Positions 25,996 to 36,100 of a DNA stretch of 64,000 nucleotides are shown piece after piece. The stretch comes from Dinoroseobacter sp965279125. Lineage in GTDB: Bacteria > Pseudomonadota > Alphaproteobacteria > Rhodobacterales > Rhodobacteraceae. Made by a program: the position numbers and the translations under genes. The stretch covers positions 1 to 64,000 of the forward strand of contig CBDIHL010000033.1 of assembly GCA_965279125.1 (NCBI GenBank). The letters are read 5' to 3'. The stretch's first letter is position 1; each line of letters opens with the position of its first letter. The notes beneath the pieces were generated by a model. The model was not told the origin of the DNA. It did no database searches and was given only the letters and a program-made list of their open reading frames with translations.

Positions 25996-26451
25996 TCAGT
26001 CTTCCAGCAGCGCCTCGAGCCGCGCTTTTTCATCCGCACTGAGCGCCTGACCCGGTTCCGGTGCATCGCGGCGACTGCGCACGTAGCCAACACCGACGCC
26101 GAGCGCGAGCAGCAGCATTGCAGGTCCAGCGAGCCACAAGGCCAAGGTAGATCCCGTAGCCTTGGGCCGCAGCAGCACGTATTCCCCGTAGCGGTCCACG
26201 ATGAAGCTCATAACTTGCTCGTTCGTATCGCCCGCCAAAAGCCGTTCGCGCACCAAAAGCCGCAAATCCTTGGCCAGTTCTGCATTGGATTCGTCGATGC
26301 TTTCGTTCCGGCATACCAAGCATCTTAGCTCCGCCGACATCTCTCGCGCGCGCTCTTCGAGAACCGGATCATCCAGGACCTCATCCGGCTGGACCGCAAA
26401 GACTGGTAGGGCGAACGCCACCCCCAGCACAAATACCAGAACGCGGATCAT
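25996..26451 (-). CDS. ccmH: Cytochrome c-type biogenesis protein CcmH
   Basis: 151-residue periplasmic thiol-redox protein that keeps apocytochrome c haem-binding cysteines reduced. It has a signal peptide (MIRVLVFVLGVAFALPVFAVQ), the hallmark LRCLVCRNESIDESNAELAKDLR with the redox pair CxxC, and a C-terminal membrane anchor (TLALWLAGPAMLLLALGVGVGYV). The start at 26451 overlaps the ccmF stop by four bases, showing translational coupling. The longer open frame upstream lies inside ccmF and was discarded. Confidence 0.95.
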   Translation of the reverse strand: MIRVLVFVLGVAFALPVFAVQPDEVLDDPVLEERAREMSAELRCLVCRNESIDESNAELAKDLRLLVRERLLAGDTNEQVMSFIVDRYGEYVLLRPKATGSTLALWLAGPAMLLLALGVGVGYVRSRRDAPEPGQALSADEKARLEALLED

Positions 26452-28424
26452 TCTGCAGGCACGCTGGCTTTGGGCGAGCGCGCCTTGGAAGCTGCAGCCC
26501 CCACCCGGAACCGACGATCCGTCAGCGACAAAACGCCTCCTAGCGCCATGATGATCGAGCCCAACCAGATCCAATTCGCATAAGGTTTGATATAGGTGCG
26601 CACGGCCCAGCCGCCATTGGCCTGCTGATCCCCGATCACCACATACACGTCCCGCGTGATGCCATTGTCGATCCCGGCTTCGGTCGTGGGCATACCTGCC
26701 ACCGGATAAACGCGCTTTTCTGGTGTGAGGCGCACTTGGTAGCTGCCTTGGGTTACATCAATCTTAGCAACCGTGGCGAGATAATTCGGCCCCTCCACAT
26801 CGCGAACTTCCGCGAGCGTTATTTGGTAATCGCCGACGGTATAGGACTGACCGATTTGGGCAACACGTATGTCTTCATACTCATAGGCCATCAGCATCGA
26901 AACGCCAAAGATGGTCAAACCAAACCCAATATGACCCACCGCCTTGCCCCAATCGGCGCGCGGCAAGCGTGTCATGCGGCCAAAACGGTGCCCAACACTG
27001 CCGCGTCCCGTACGGCTCCAGATATCAAGCCCAGAGGACAACACAATCCACACCGCTAAAGCCAAACCCACAGGGCCAAGCGCCGAGCGCCCCGTTTGCA
27101 CCGCCCACAACAACGCCCCCACGGCGAAGGCTAGCGCCATGATACCCCAAAGTGGCTTCATTTGCGGCGTAAACCGCCCACGCTTCCACGCCATCATCGC
27201 TCCGAACGGCAGCACCAAGGCGAGACCGATCATGAAGGGTGCGAAGGCCAGATTGAAGAAGGGGGGGCCAACCGACAGCTTACGGTCAAAGATGAGTTCG
27301 GCCACCAGAGGCCACATTGTCCCGACAAAGATAACAAAGGCAGACACGGCGAGTAGGATATTGTTGACGACCAACGCACTCTCGCGACTAACGGTCGAAA
27401 AAACGCCTTTTGCCTCCATTGCCCCTGCTCGAATAGAGAACAGCAGCAATGCACCACCCATGAAGAACCCTGTTATGCCAAGTAAGTACACGCCGCGTTC
27501 GGGATCATTTGCGAAAGCGTGGACCGAGGTCAGAACACCTGAGCGCACTATAAACGCACCGATCAACGAGAAACCGAACGCCAGAATCGCCAGCAGGATT
27601 GTCCAGGCCTTCAGGGCCTCGCGTTTCTCGACCACAATTGCCGAATGGAGCAGAGCCGCCGCGATGAGCCAAGGCATGAAGCTGGCATTTTCCACCGGAT
27701 CCCAAAACCAGAAACCGCCCCAACCAAGCTCGTAGTAGGCCCACCAGGACCCAAGCGCGATACCGATTGTCAGAAACAGCCACGCTGCGAGCGTCCAAGG
27801 CCGCACCCAGCGGCCCCACGCGGCATCAACGCGCCCCTCAATCAGCGCGGCGACGGCGAACGAAAAGCTCATCGAAAGGCCGACATAGCCAAGGTAGAGG
27901 AAAGGGGGATGGAAGGCCAAGCCCGGATCTTGGAGCAGCGGGTTAAGGTCCTCGCCATTGAATGGCGGCACCAGTAACCGTGTAAAAGGATTAGATGTCA
28001 GCAGGATAAAGACCAAGAAAGCTACCGTCACGCTTGCCTGAACCGCCAAGACACGCGCTTTCAAGGTTGGGGGCAAATTGCCGCCAAACCAGCTGGCCAT
28101 CGCACCAAACAGCGTCAGGATCAACACCCAGAGCAACAAACTGCCTTCGTGATTGCCCCAAACACCCGTCACCTTATAGAGCATCGGCTTGTCAGTGTGG
28201 CTGTTCTGTACCACGAGCTGCAGCGAGAAATCCGAAACGACAAACGCATAGGTCAGCGCCCCGAAGGAGAATGCTGTCAGCAAAAACTGCCCCGTTGCGG
28301 TCGGGTCGGCGCTGGCCATCCATGACGCCCAGCCCTTATGCGCACCGACAAGCGGTACGATCATTTGCACGATGGCCAGCGACAGGGCCAGGATGAGGGC
28401 GAAATGTCCGAGTTCTACTATCAT
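26448..28424 (-). CDS. ccmF: Haem lyase CcmF
   Basis: 658-residue polytopic inner-membrane protein that attaches haem to apocytochrome c. The tryptophan-rich WWD haem-handling domain is clear in ALGSWWAYYELGWGGFWFWDPVENASFMPWL, next to the conserved GNHEGSLLLWVLILTLFG early in the protein. Many hydrophobic segments and a C-terminal periplasmic domain, then a last helix and a short basic tail, complete the family layout. The start at 28424 (MIVELGHFALILALSLAIVQ) gives a first membrane helix at once. It is separated from ccmE by the lysis genes. Confidence 0.95.
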   Translation of the reverse strand: MIVELGHFALILALSLAIVQMIVPLVGAHKGWASWMASADPTATGQFLLTAFSFGALTYAFVVSDFSLQLVVQNSHTDKPMLYKVTGVWGNHEGSLLLWVLILTLFGAMASWFGGNLPPTLKARVLAVQASVTVAFLVFILLTSNPFTRLLVPPFNGEDLNPLLQDPGLAFHPPFLYLGYVGLSMSFSFAVAALIEGRVDAAWGRWVRPWTLAAWLFLTIGIALGSWWAYYELGWGGFWFWDPVENASFMPWLIAAALLHSAIVVEKREALKAWTILLAILAFGFSLIGAFIVRSGVLTSVHAFANDPERGVYLLGITGFFMGGALLLFSIRAGAMEAKGVFSTVSRESALVVNNILLAVSAFVIFVGTMWPLVAELIFDRKLSVGPPFFNLAFAPFMIGLALVLPFGAMMAWKRGRFTPQMKPLWGIMALAFAVGALLWAVQTGRSALGPVGLALAVWIVLSSGLDIWSRTGRGSVGHRFGRMTRLPRADWGKAVGHIGFGLTIFGVSMLMAYEYEDIRVAQIGQSYTVGDYQITLAEVRDVEGPNYLATVAKIDVTQGSYQVRLTPEKRVYPVAGMPTTEAGIDNGITRDVYVVIGDQQANGGWAVRTYIKPYANWIWLGSIIMALGGVLSLTDRRFRVGAAASKARSPKASVPAE

Positions 28425-28507
28425 GACGTCGAGTATAGCGCCGCGTTTGGCCCCCGCCACTGAAACTGCCGTGATAAAAGCTGTCTCTTTGTCGCGCCTT
28501 TAGCGGG

Positions 28508-28559
28508 GGGCCAAATTCTCCCGTGAGAATTTGCAAAACTCCACGTGGAGTTTTGGCCC
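28508..28559. repeat. Paired-hairpin intergenic element, copy 3
   Basis: Hairpin 1 is AAATTCTC-CCGT-GAGAATTT (28513-28532). After a GC spacer comes hairpin 2, AAAACTCCACGTGGAGTTTT (28535-28554), a perfect palindrome. GGGCC (28508-28512) pairs with GGCCC (28555-28559) to close both in a three-way junction. The loops are nearly complementary (five of six positions between CCCGTG and CACGTG). The first hairpin arms and spacer match copy 2 at 12723. It lies just after the holin gene and 84 bases before ccmF, so it could insulate ccmF from the lysis genes. Confidence 0.75.
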
Positions 28560-28561
28560 TC

Positions 28562-29104
28562 TCAGCTCGCTCGCCACGCCTCCAGCGCCGGATTTGGTCC
28601 AGTCGTCGGACGTGCATCCTCGACGATATCCGCGCCCGCGCTCAGCGCATCCAAGGCCGCCGTGTTGCGGATCACATCTGGGGTACGGGCAACACTTGCA
28701 GCGATAGAGCGTTGAAATTCTTGCCCCTTTGCCTGATGTCGCGCTCCGAAGTAAAACGACACAATCGCCCCCATCAACCACCAGAGCGGCTCTGGCACGA
28801 GGGCGATACCTTGCATCCGGGCGGCAAACCAAATGGGATCAACCATCGCCGCCACAAACAGCCCCAATGTCCCGAAGGCCAAAGCAGGTCGCGGCAGGCG
28901 GTTCACCCCATCTATCATACGATCAAAGCGCGAGGACCGCCCACGTGAGAACTCTGCCGCGAAAGACCGCAAAGCCGCTTCTTGAGCCGAGGCAGAGCGC
29001 ATTCCCGCCTTTTCGGCGTTCTCTCGAAACACTTCCGCCGTCTCGACAACCACATTGCGCCCGCCACCAAAGAGCAGTCCCATTCCTCCGTCGATCAGTC
29101 CCAT
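28562..29104 (-). CDS. Holin of the three-transmembrane family
   Basis: 180-residue protein resembling the holins paired with N-acetylmuramidases in Rhodobacterales. It has an amphipathic N-terminus (MGLIDGGMGLLFGGGRNVVVETAEVFRENAEKAG), then RFDRMIDGVNRLPRPALAFGTLGLFVAAMVDPIWFAARMQGIALVPEPLWWLMGAIVSFYFGARHQ, which gives two or three membrane segments. Holins open the inner membrane so that endolysin can reach the wall. The start at 29104 overlaps the end of the muramidase gene by ten bases. Gene transfer agents of this order use such a detached lysis pair, which is the most likely role; no other phage gene is present. Confidence 0.8.
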   Translation of the reverse strand: MGLIDGGMGLLFGGGRNVVVETAEVFRENAEKAGMRSASAQEAALRSFAAEFSRGRSSRFDRMIDGVNRLPRPALAFGTLGLFVAAMVDPIWFAARMQGIALVPEPLWWLMGAIVSFYFGARHQAKGQEFQRSIAASVARTPDVIRNTAALDALSAGADIVEDARPTTGPNPALEAWRAS

Positions 29105-29703
29105 GCGGCCACCCGTTGTTGATGCTCAGCCGCGCTGAGATGAAATTTCGCTGCGATGAATTCCTCAGCGCGTTTGATCCAACCGCCCTTGCCGCCGTTG
29201 CGCGTGCGGGCGAATTTGCGGCTGGCTGGGCGGCGGTCCGCAAGACGGTAGTAATAATTGCGCCGCGCGATCCCATAGGCATCGCTCAAATGGCCGGGTG
29301 CCGCGTCAAAGGCTTGGTGGACCGCGCGCAAAGTTTGCGGGCCGATTTCACCATCCACAGCAATATCGAAGCCCATTTCCGTGACAAGCGTCTGGAGGAT
29401 GCGCACCGCATTGCCGCCAGCATTCACGTACATATCAAACACGCTGGCTTGCAGCGGCTCGGGCAGGCCCGCAATGCCGGGGCCACGGTAGTAGTGGGTT
29501 AAGAAAATCTCGACGGCTTGATCTTGGCTGAGCACTTGAACATCAGCCTCGTTGACCGTCCCGTCCCCTGTTAGATCAAGCCCCAGTCGACGCATGGTAT
29601 GAATGGTCACGCCAAAATTCGTCGCCCCGCCCGGATCATCGGGATCGTTCACATAGCCGCCCTCTCGGGCAACGATCTGTCGGGCAATCTCTTCCACATC
29701 CAT
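29095..29703 (-). CDS. Holin-associated N-acetylmuramidase (GH108 type endolysin)
   Basis: 202-residue wall hydrolase. The catalytic segment IVAREGGYVNDPDDPGGATNFGVTIHTMRRLG carries the glutamate of the EGGY motif typical of GH108 lysozymes. A C-terminal peptidoglycan-binding part has VDGEIGPQTLRAVHQAF. There is no signal peptide, which fits release through the adjacent holin. It begins 50 bases after ccmE and overlaps the holin gene. An ATTAACCAT sequence (29749-29757, reading on the minus strand) overlaps the ccmE stop and resembles a CtrA half-site; CtrA controls GTA lysis genes in relatives, so this may be regulatory. Confidence 0.85.
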   Translation of the reverse strand: MDVEEIARQIVAREGGYVNDPDDPGGATNFGVTIHTMRRLGLDLTGDGTVNEADVQVLSQDQAVEIFLTHYYRGPGIAGLPEPLQASVFDMYVNAGGNAVRILQTLVTEMGFDIAVDGEIGPQTLRAVHQAFDAAPGHLSDAYGIARRNYYYRLADRRPASRKFARTRNGGKGGWIKRAEEFIAAKFHLSAAEHQQRVAAWD

Positions 29704-29752
29704 CAGTCACACTCCCCAAAGCTCCGTCACTGGGGAAGATTGCCGAAAATGG

Positions 29753-30253
29753 TTAATAGGTTGCGGATGCACCGTTCGATGGTGTTGCGCCGTCGATCTG
29801 GGCCTTTTCGCCCGTTTCGGGATCAACATAGTAGCCTTGCGCTTCCAGCGCGTCGATGACCTCTTTGGGCATGTAGGTCTCGTCATGGCGTGCCAGAACT
29901 TCGGTCGCGACAAACACGCCATCCTCGAACGACCCGAGCGCCACGGTGCCTTCGCCTTCACCGAACAGATCCGGCAGCACTCCCGTATATGCCACTGCAA
30001 TCGCAGCGTTGCCATCCGTGACCTCGAACAAAATCGTTTCAGACCGGTCGCGGATCAATGTGCCATCCGCCACCAATCCGCCGATGCGAAACACTTCGCC
30101 CGGCGGCGGCGGCGCTTCGGCAACTTGGGTTGGTGTGCGGAAAAAGTTGATCCCGTCACGCATCGCATACCCGATCAGGACCGACGACAGTGTTAATGCC
30201 ACCGCTGCGAGAGCGATGATCTGAATACGGCGTTGTTTTTTCAGCCCGCGCAT
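29753..30253 (-). CDS. ccmE: Cytochrome c maturation haem chaperone CcmE
   Basis: 166-residue periplasmic protein, membrane-anchored by an N-terminal helix (RRIQIIALAAVALTLSSVLIGYAM), which carries haem to CcmF. The OB-fold parts FRIGGLVADGTLIRD and VAYTGVLPDLFGEGEGTVALG are followed by the haem-binding histidine in EVLARHDETYMP, the family's key motif. The C-terminal tail is short and polar. The gene starts nine bases after argC and is probably read from it. Confidence 0.95.
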   Translation of the reverse strand: MRGLKKQRRIQIIALAAVALTLSSVLIGYAMRDGINFFRTPTQVAEAPPPPGEVFRIGGLVADGTLIRDRSETILFEVTDGNAAIAVAYTGVLPDLFGEGEGTVALGSFEDGVFVATEVLARHDETYMPKEVIDALEAQGYYVDPETGEKAQIDGATPSNGASATY

Positions 30254-30262
30254 GGCGTATCC

Positions 30263-31291
30263 TCAAGGAAACAAGGGGGCCTGCATCAGACCCGACGTCT
30301 CGTTCAGAGATAACATCAGGTTGGCGTTCTGCAAGGCTTGGCCCGACGAGCCCTTCACCAGATTGTCCAGCGTCGCGACCACGACCGTGCGTCCAGAAAT
30401 GCGGTCCGCGACCACCCCCAGATCGACGAAATTCGACCCCCGGATGTGGTGCGTGGCAGGCACATCGCCAAGCGGCAAGACGCGGACAAAAGGCTCGTTT
30501 GCATAGGCGTTTGCGAGCGATCCGTGCACTGCATCCGCTTCACCCTTTACATAAACAGTGGCCAGTATCCCTCTGTTCATAGGCAATAAATGCGGTGTGA
30601 ACTGAACCTTAACATCTTCACCCGCGATAAGCGAGAACTCCTGATCAAACTCCCCCAGATGCCGGTGCTTGCCCCCGACGGCATAGGCCGCCGTGCCTTC
30701 GGACAATTCAGCATGCAGCAGGTTCTCTTTCAGCGACCGCCCCGCCCCTGAAACTCCGGTTTTCAGGTCGATGATAATGTCATCAGTGCGGATCACTTTG
30801 TCGCGGATCAGGGGCCTGAGCGCATACTGGCCAGTCGCGGCATTGCAGCCGGTGCCTGCCACAAGGCGCGCGCCTGCGATCTGTGCGCGGTAAAACTCGG
30901 TTAGTCCATAAATTGCAGTGGCTTGCAGGTCGAGTGCGGCATGCGGATTACCATACCACGTCTCATAAGCTGCCCCATCGCGCAGCCGGAAATCAGCCGA
31001 TAGGTCAACCACCTTAACATCGCGCGGCAAACCACTGATAACGCTTTGAGATGTCTTATGTGGGAGGGCGCAAAACACCAGATCAATGCCGGAGAAGTCG
31101 ATATCTTCGATCTTAACCAGCTCCGGCAAGTCCAGATGGCGCAGATGCGGGAAGACAGCACGCATCGGCTGTCCTGCTTTTGCATTTGCCGACAGCGCCT
31201 GAATGCGCATCGAAGGATGGGTCGAGATCAGCCGAACAAGCTCTGCGCCCGTGTAGCCGGACGCGCCTAGAATGGCGATGTTATGGGTCAT
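30263..31291 (-). CDS. argC: N-acetyl-gamma-glutamyl-phosphate reductase
   Basis: 342-residue NADPH enzyme of arginine biosynthesis. It starts with the dinucleotide fold NIAILGASGYTGAELVRLI. The active-site cysteine is in LVAGTGCNAATGQYAL, and the C-terminal HHIRGSNFVDLGVVADRISGRTVVVATLDNLVKGSSGQALQNAN is characteristic. It sits 80 bases after murI. The coupling to ccmE, nine bases downstream, links arginine and cytochrome genes only by operon position. Confidence 0.95.
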   Translation of the reverse strand: MTHNIAILGASGYTGAELVRLISTHPSMRIQALSANAKAGQPMRAVFPHLRHLDLPELVKIEDIDFSGIDLVFCALPHKTSQSVISGLPRDVKVVDLSADFRLRDGAAYETWYGNPHAALDLQATAIYGLTEFYRAQIAGARLVAGTGCNAATGQYALRPLIRDKVIRTDDIIIDLKTGVSGAGRSLKENLLHAELSEGTAAYAVGGKHRHLGEFDQEFSLIAGEDVKVQFTPHLLPMNRGILATVYVKGEADAVHGSLANAYANEPFVRVLPLGDVPATHHIRGSNFVDLGVVADRISGRTVVVATLDNLVKGSSGQALQNANLMLSLNETSGLMQAPLFP

Positions 31292-31371
31292 ATTTTGGAT
31301 CTTTCAGGATCAAAACCAACGTCTTTTTCACGTCGGTATTACGTCGGTATCGTATCGGTGAAAAGCGCGCA

Positions 31372-32184
31372 TTATGCGGCCACAAACTCGATCCGTCGTC
31401 GTAAGAACTGTGTCGCCTTGTCCGACACCCGTGCCGGATCGCCTGTGGTCAGCATCAAGGGCTTCACATCCGGGCCACGCATTTCGGGCCGCCGTGTCAG
31501 GTAATCCGCGAGGCTTTCGGCAACCAAATTGGCCTGAGAATAGACCTTCACATCCGCCCCAAGCGCATCCTGAAAAATGTCCTGCATCAACGGATAATGC
31601 GTGCACCCAAGGATCGCTGCCTCGGGCTTTGGCATCTTGCGCTTCAAGGCGTCCACATGGCTGCGCACAAGCGCCTCGGCCAGGATCATATCGCCCTCTT
31701 CAATCGCATCGACCACGCCGCCACAGGCCTGCGCTTCCACATCGACACCGATCGCGCGGAACGCCAATTCGCGCTGAAATGCGCGGCTGGCCACCGTTGC
31801 GGGCGTGGCAAACAGCGCCACATCATGCACGCCCACGGTGCGCGGTGGCGAGTTATCGCCCCATTGCCGTTCGGTCAGCGCCTCGATCAACGGCACGAAC
31901 ACGCCCAGCACACGCTTGCCCTCGGGCACGCCCGCTTCCTGCATGCGGCGCAAGGCGGCGGCAGAGGCCGTGTTGCAGGCCAAAATCACCAGATTGCAAC
32001 CTTCGGCCCACAACCGATTGACGGCTTTTTCGGTTAGCTCAAAGACGTCCTGAGCGTCGCGCACGCCATAAGGCGCGTTGGCATTATCGCCGTAATAGAC
32101 GAACGGCACGTCGGGCAACCGCTTGGTCGCCGCGTCAAAAACGGTTAACCCGCCCAAGCCAGAGTCAAACACACCAACGGCCAT
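31372..32184 (-). CDS. murI: Glutamate racemase
   Basis: 270-residue cofactor-independent racemase supplying D-glutamate for peptidoglycan. The start VGVFDSGLGGLTV and both catalytic cysteines (VILACNTASAAAL and ILGCTHYPLM) are present, as is the VYYGDNANAPYGVR loop. The start codon overlaps the acyltransferase stop (TAATG), so the two are translationally coupled. Confidence 0.95.
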   Translation of the reverse strand: MAVGVFDSGLGGLTVFDAATKRLPDVPFVYYGDNANAPYGVRDAQDVFELTEKAVNRLWAEGCNLVILACNTASAAALRRMQEAGVPEGKRVLGVFVPLIEALTERQWGDNSPPRTVGVHDVALFATPATVASRAFQRELAFRAIGVDVEAQACGGVVDAIEEGDMILAEALVRSHVDALKRKMPKPEAAILGCTHYPLMQDIFQDALGADVKVYSQANLVAESLADYLTRRPEMRGPDVKPLMLTTGDPARVSDKATQFLRRRIEFVAA

Positions 32185-33074
32185 TACCGCACCTTCCGAT
32201 CCCGGAATCTTTCTTCAAACTCAAAGCCATAATCCATGTTCTTCAATGGCTTTGGAGACAGCTTGTACGTCTCGGCGCGCAGGAAGTCCATTAACGCGCG
32301 GGCATCAGAGCGGTGCACCTCAATCTGAGCGCGCGGAATAGGTTTGCCGATCACAACGCGCACGGGCTCGTCGGTGCGCGCGCGAAATTCGTTGATCAAG
32401 AGTGCGACGCGCAAGGTAGAATGGATGTGGCTGGCCAATTGAAAGAGCCGCGAATTTGCCCCCTCAAAGAACACAGGCACCACCACGGCTTCGGATTTGG
32501 CGATCATCTTGGCGGTAAAACTGCGCCAAAACGGGTCCATCGGCGCGGAAAACGGCTTCGGCGCGGTCGAGACGGTTCCGCCCGGGAACACGCCCATAGC
32601 CCCCCCATCCTGCAAAAACCGCAACGATTCGCGCCGGGTCTCAAGATTGGCCTTCGTCGCCTCTTTGGTTTCGCCAAAACTGACCGGGAGGATAACCTTC
32701 TCCAGATCAGCGGCGCGGCGAAACACCTGATTGGCCAAAATACGGTATTCGTCCCGCCGCTCGGCCAGGATTTTACCCATCATTAACCCGTCCAGAATAC
32801 CGTAGGGGTGGTTTGCCACCACCACACACGGCCCCTCTTTCGGGATATTCTCAAGGCTGCCGCCCACGATATCGAGGGTCAGCCCATAGCGATCCGCCAT
32901 GACCTCCCAGAAGTCCCGACCGGCGGCGACTTCGTCTTCATAGCCCAGCGCGCGTTTGATCAGGTGCAAACGACCCGTTGCGTTTTCGGTAACACGAATA
33001 AAAGCGCGCCCGGCCCGAGACTTGGCAGACCCTGCATACGTAATGTCACGGGCGATGTGACGGGGGTGTTCCAT
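32184..33074 (-). CDS. PlsC-like lysophospholipid/ornithine-lipid acyltransferase
   Basis: 296-residue acyltransferase. The catalytic motif is NHPYGILDG (the NHxxxxD box), followed by a FPGGTVSTAP motif for glycerol-phosphate or lysolipid recognition. It lacks strong membrane helices, suggesting a peripheral membrane enzyme. Relatives include the O-acyltransferases that complete ornithine lipids (OlsA type) and lysophosphatidic acid acyltransferases; the substrate cannot be decided here. It is the first gene of the unit that continues with murI. Confidence 0.8.
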   Translation of the reverse strand: MEHPRHIARDITYAGSAKSRAGRAFIRVTENATGRLHLIKRALGYEDEVAAGRDFWEVMADRYGLTLDIVGGSLENIPKEGPCVVVANHPYGILDGLMMGKILAERRDEYRILANQVFRRAADLEKVILPVSFGETKEATKANLETRRESLRFLQDGGAMGVFPGGTVSTAPKPFSAPMDPFWRSFTAKMIAKSEAVVVPVFFEGANSRLFQLASHIHSTLRVALLINEFRARTDEPVRVVIGKPIPRAQIEVHRSDARALMDFLRAETYKLSPKPLKNMDYGFEFEERFRDRKVR

Positions 33075-33158
33075 GGCAAAGTCCTGATAAGGGCCCAGCG
33101 TTCCTTACGCAATTAACCTCGGATGCGGGCCCGGTCCAGTGGCTCGCTGCCGCAGGGG

Positions 33159-36100
33159 TTATTCTGCGGCCTGGGCAAGCGGGGCTCCGCCGGCGCGGAT
33201 GGTTCTTAGCAACTCGGCCCGGCGCTTGGCCCCGGCTTGCGCATTGGCCTCTTTCACCGGCCCGAACCCACGGATTTGCAGCGGCAAAAGCGCCAAAGCG
33301 ATCACCGCGTCGCGGGTGCTGGGCATGCATTTTGCGAAGGCTTCGGCCATATCGGCTTCATATTCAGCAATCAGCGCGCGCTCCATCCGCCGCTCGGCGG
33401 TATAACCGAACGGATCGAAAAGCGTGCCGCGCAGGCCTTTCAGCTTCGCCAGCACCGGAAACGCCTTTGCAAGACGTGGCCCAAACGCGATTTTCCCGGG
33501 CCGCCCATCCGCGCCTTTACGGCTGAGCAAAGGTGGCGCGAGGTGGTAGGTCAGGCTCAGATCGCCATCGAACTGCTCGGCGGCTTTTGCGCGCGTCTCG
33601 GTCAAAAGCCGCGCGACCTCGTATTCATCTTTGTAACTCAACAGCTTATGATATCCGCGCGCTACGGCATCTTTCAGCGCTTCATCCTCAATGGGCGCGA
33701 GAAACGCACGGTACTTGGCGGCCAGATCGTCCCCGCCATATTTGCTCAAATGATCCGCACGAAACGCGATCACTTGCGCGGTCGTTTTCGGCAGATCAGT
33801 GACTTTTGGGGCAAGCACCTCACGTGCCGCATCGGGGTTCAGCACCGCCCAGCGCCCCATCTCAAACGCTTGCTGATTGCGCTCGGGTGCGGCCCCATTC
33901 AGCGTGATCGCTTGGAAAATCGCGTCACGTCCCAGCGGGATCAGCCCCATCTGCCACGCCGCGCCAGTCACCATCATGTTGGAGTATATCGAGTCGCCCA
34001 GCAGCGCCTTCGCCAGCGCGCTCGCATCGAAGAACGCTACACTTTCAGCGCCCAGCTTGGCCTCGAGCGCAATGCGCAAGTCATTGCTTGGCAAGCTAAA
34101 TTCGGTATCGCGGGTGAAATCCCCGGTGATGATCTCGTGGTCATTCACAACCGCCCTGGTGCGCCCCTGCGCCATCAGCGCTTGGGTTTTGGCCCCCGCA
34201 GACACCACCAGATCGCCCCCGATAATGCCATGCGCTTCAGCCATCGACACCCGGATCGCGGCGATGTCCTCGGGCCGTTTCGCCAGACGCAGATGGATCT
34301 GCACCGCCCCGCCTTTCTGCGCGAGGCCGGCCATTTCCATCATGCCGACACCTTTGTCCTCCAGATGCGCGGCCATGGCGAGAGTCGCGCCGATGGTCAC
34401 AACGCCCGTCCCGCCGACCCCGGTGATGACGAGGTTATGCGTGCCGTCGATCGAGGGCAGCGCGGGCGCGGGCAGATCGCCCAGATCGACCGAGGCCGTC
34501 GCCTGCTTGCGGATTTTCGCGCCCTTGACCGTGACAAAGGACGGGCAGAAGCCTTTGACGCAGGAAAAATCCTTGTTGCAGCTCGATTGATCAATCGCGC
34601 GCTTGCGGCCCAGCTCGGTCTCGACCGGCACCAGCGAGACGCAATTGGACTGCACCCCACAATCGCCGCAGCCCTCGCAGATATCGGTGTTGATGAAGAT
34701 CCGCGCGTCAGGATCGGGGAACTGCCCACGCTTGCGACGGCGGCGTTTCTCGGCCGCACAGGTCTGGACATAGACGATGGCCGACACGCCTTTGACGCGC
34801 GACATCCGCTCTTGCACCTGCATCAACTCGGCGCGGGGGTAGCGCGGCAAGCCAGCCGGGAAGCCACTGAAATCGCTTACCTCTTTCTCGTCATAGACCA
34901 GCACAACGTCCTTAACGCCCATCGCCTTCAGCTCATGCGCAATCTGCTCGGCACTCAGCCCCCCATCATTGGCCTGCCCCCCGGTCATCGCCACCGCGTC
35001 GTTGAACAGGATCTTATAGGTGATGTTCACATCTGCGGCCAAAGCCGCCCGGATCGCCTGCACGCCGGAGTGGTTATAGGTCCCGTCTCCGATATTCTGG
35101 AATATATGATCGCGTGTTGAGTATTCGGCCTCGCCGATCCAGTTCGCCCCCTCCCCGCCCATATGCGTGAAGCCGGAGGTTTCGCGGTCCATCCACTGCA
35201 CCATGAAGTGGCAGCCGATGCCCGCATAGGCGCGCGATCCGTCGGGCACCTTGGTGGAGCTATTATGCGGACAGCCCGAGCAGAAATACGGCAACCGCGC
35301 CGCCAGATCGGGCGCGTTGTCCGCCCGCGCGGCTTCGACCAAACCCGCAAGCCTCCCAGAGATCTCGTCCGTCGAACGCCCCTCCTCTGCCAGCAGCCCG
35401 CCGATTTTCATCGCAATATCAACGGGATCAAGCGCCATGCGCACCGGGAACAGCTCACGCCCTTGCCCGTCGCGCTCGCCATAAACCCGCCGCCCAGCGC
35501 GGTTGTCAAAGATCGCTTCTTTGACCTGCACCTCGATCAGTTTGCGCTTTTCCTCAACAACCACGATCAGATCGAGGCCCTCTGCCCACTCGCGAAACCC
35601 TTCCATATCCAGCGGAAAAGTCTGCGCGATTTTGTAGGTGGTGATCCCCAAAGCCGAGGCCCGATCCGCATCAATCCCCAGCAAACTCAAAGCATGCACC
35701 AGATCGAGCCAGTTCTTGCCCGCCGCCGCGAACCCGATCTTCGCGCCCGGCTTGCCCCACACCCGCTTGTCGATGCCGTTAGCGCGCGCAAACGCCTCGG
35801 CGGCTTGCTTTTTGTACTGCGTCAGCCGTGCCTCTTGGTCGATCCAGTGATCGCCCAACCGAATGCTCAGCCCACCCTCGGGCAGCTCAAACTCAGGGGT
35901 CACGAACTCCAACCCCGTCCGCATTCCATCAACAACGCTCGTGACCTCGACGGTGTCTTTCATCAGTTTCAGCCCGGCCCACACTCCCGCATAGCGCGAC
36001 AAAGCAAAGCCATAGAGGCCGAAATCGAGGATTTCTTGCACACCCGCAGGCGACAGCACTGGCATATAGGCATCGACCAGCGCCCAGTCGGATTGGTGGC

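Noticed and set aside
28562..29703. Prophage remnant
   Set aside because: Only the lysis pair is present, with no integrase, capsid, tail or attachment-like repeats in the window. A GTA lysis module fits better.
33237..35120. 627-codon open frame on the plus strand
   Set aside because: It is antisense to the intact indolepyruvate oxidoreductase, has composition skewed to Arg/His/Gln and no recognisable domain. High GC at third codon positions keeps such frames open.
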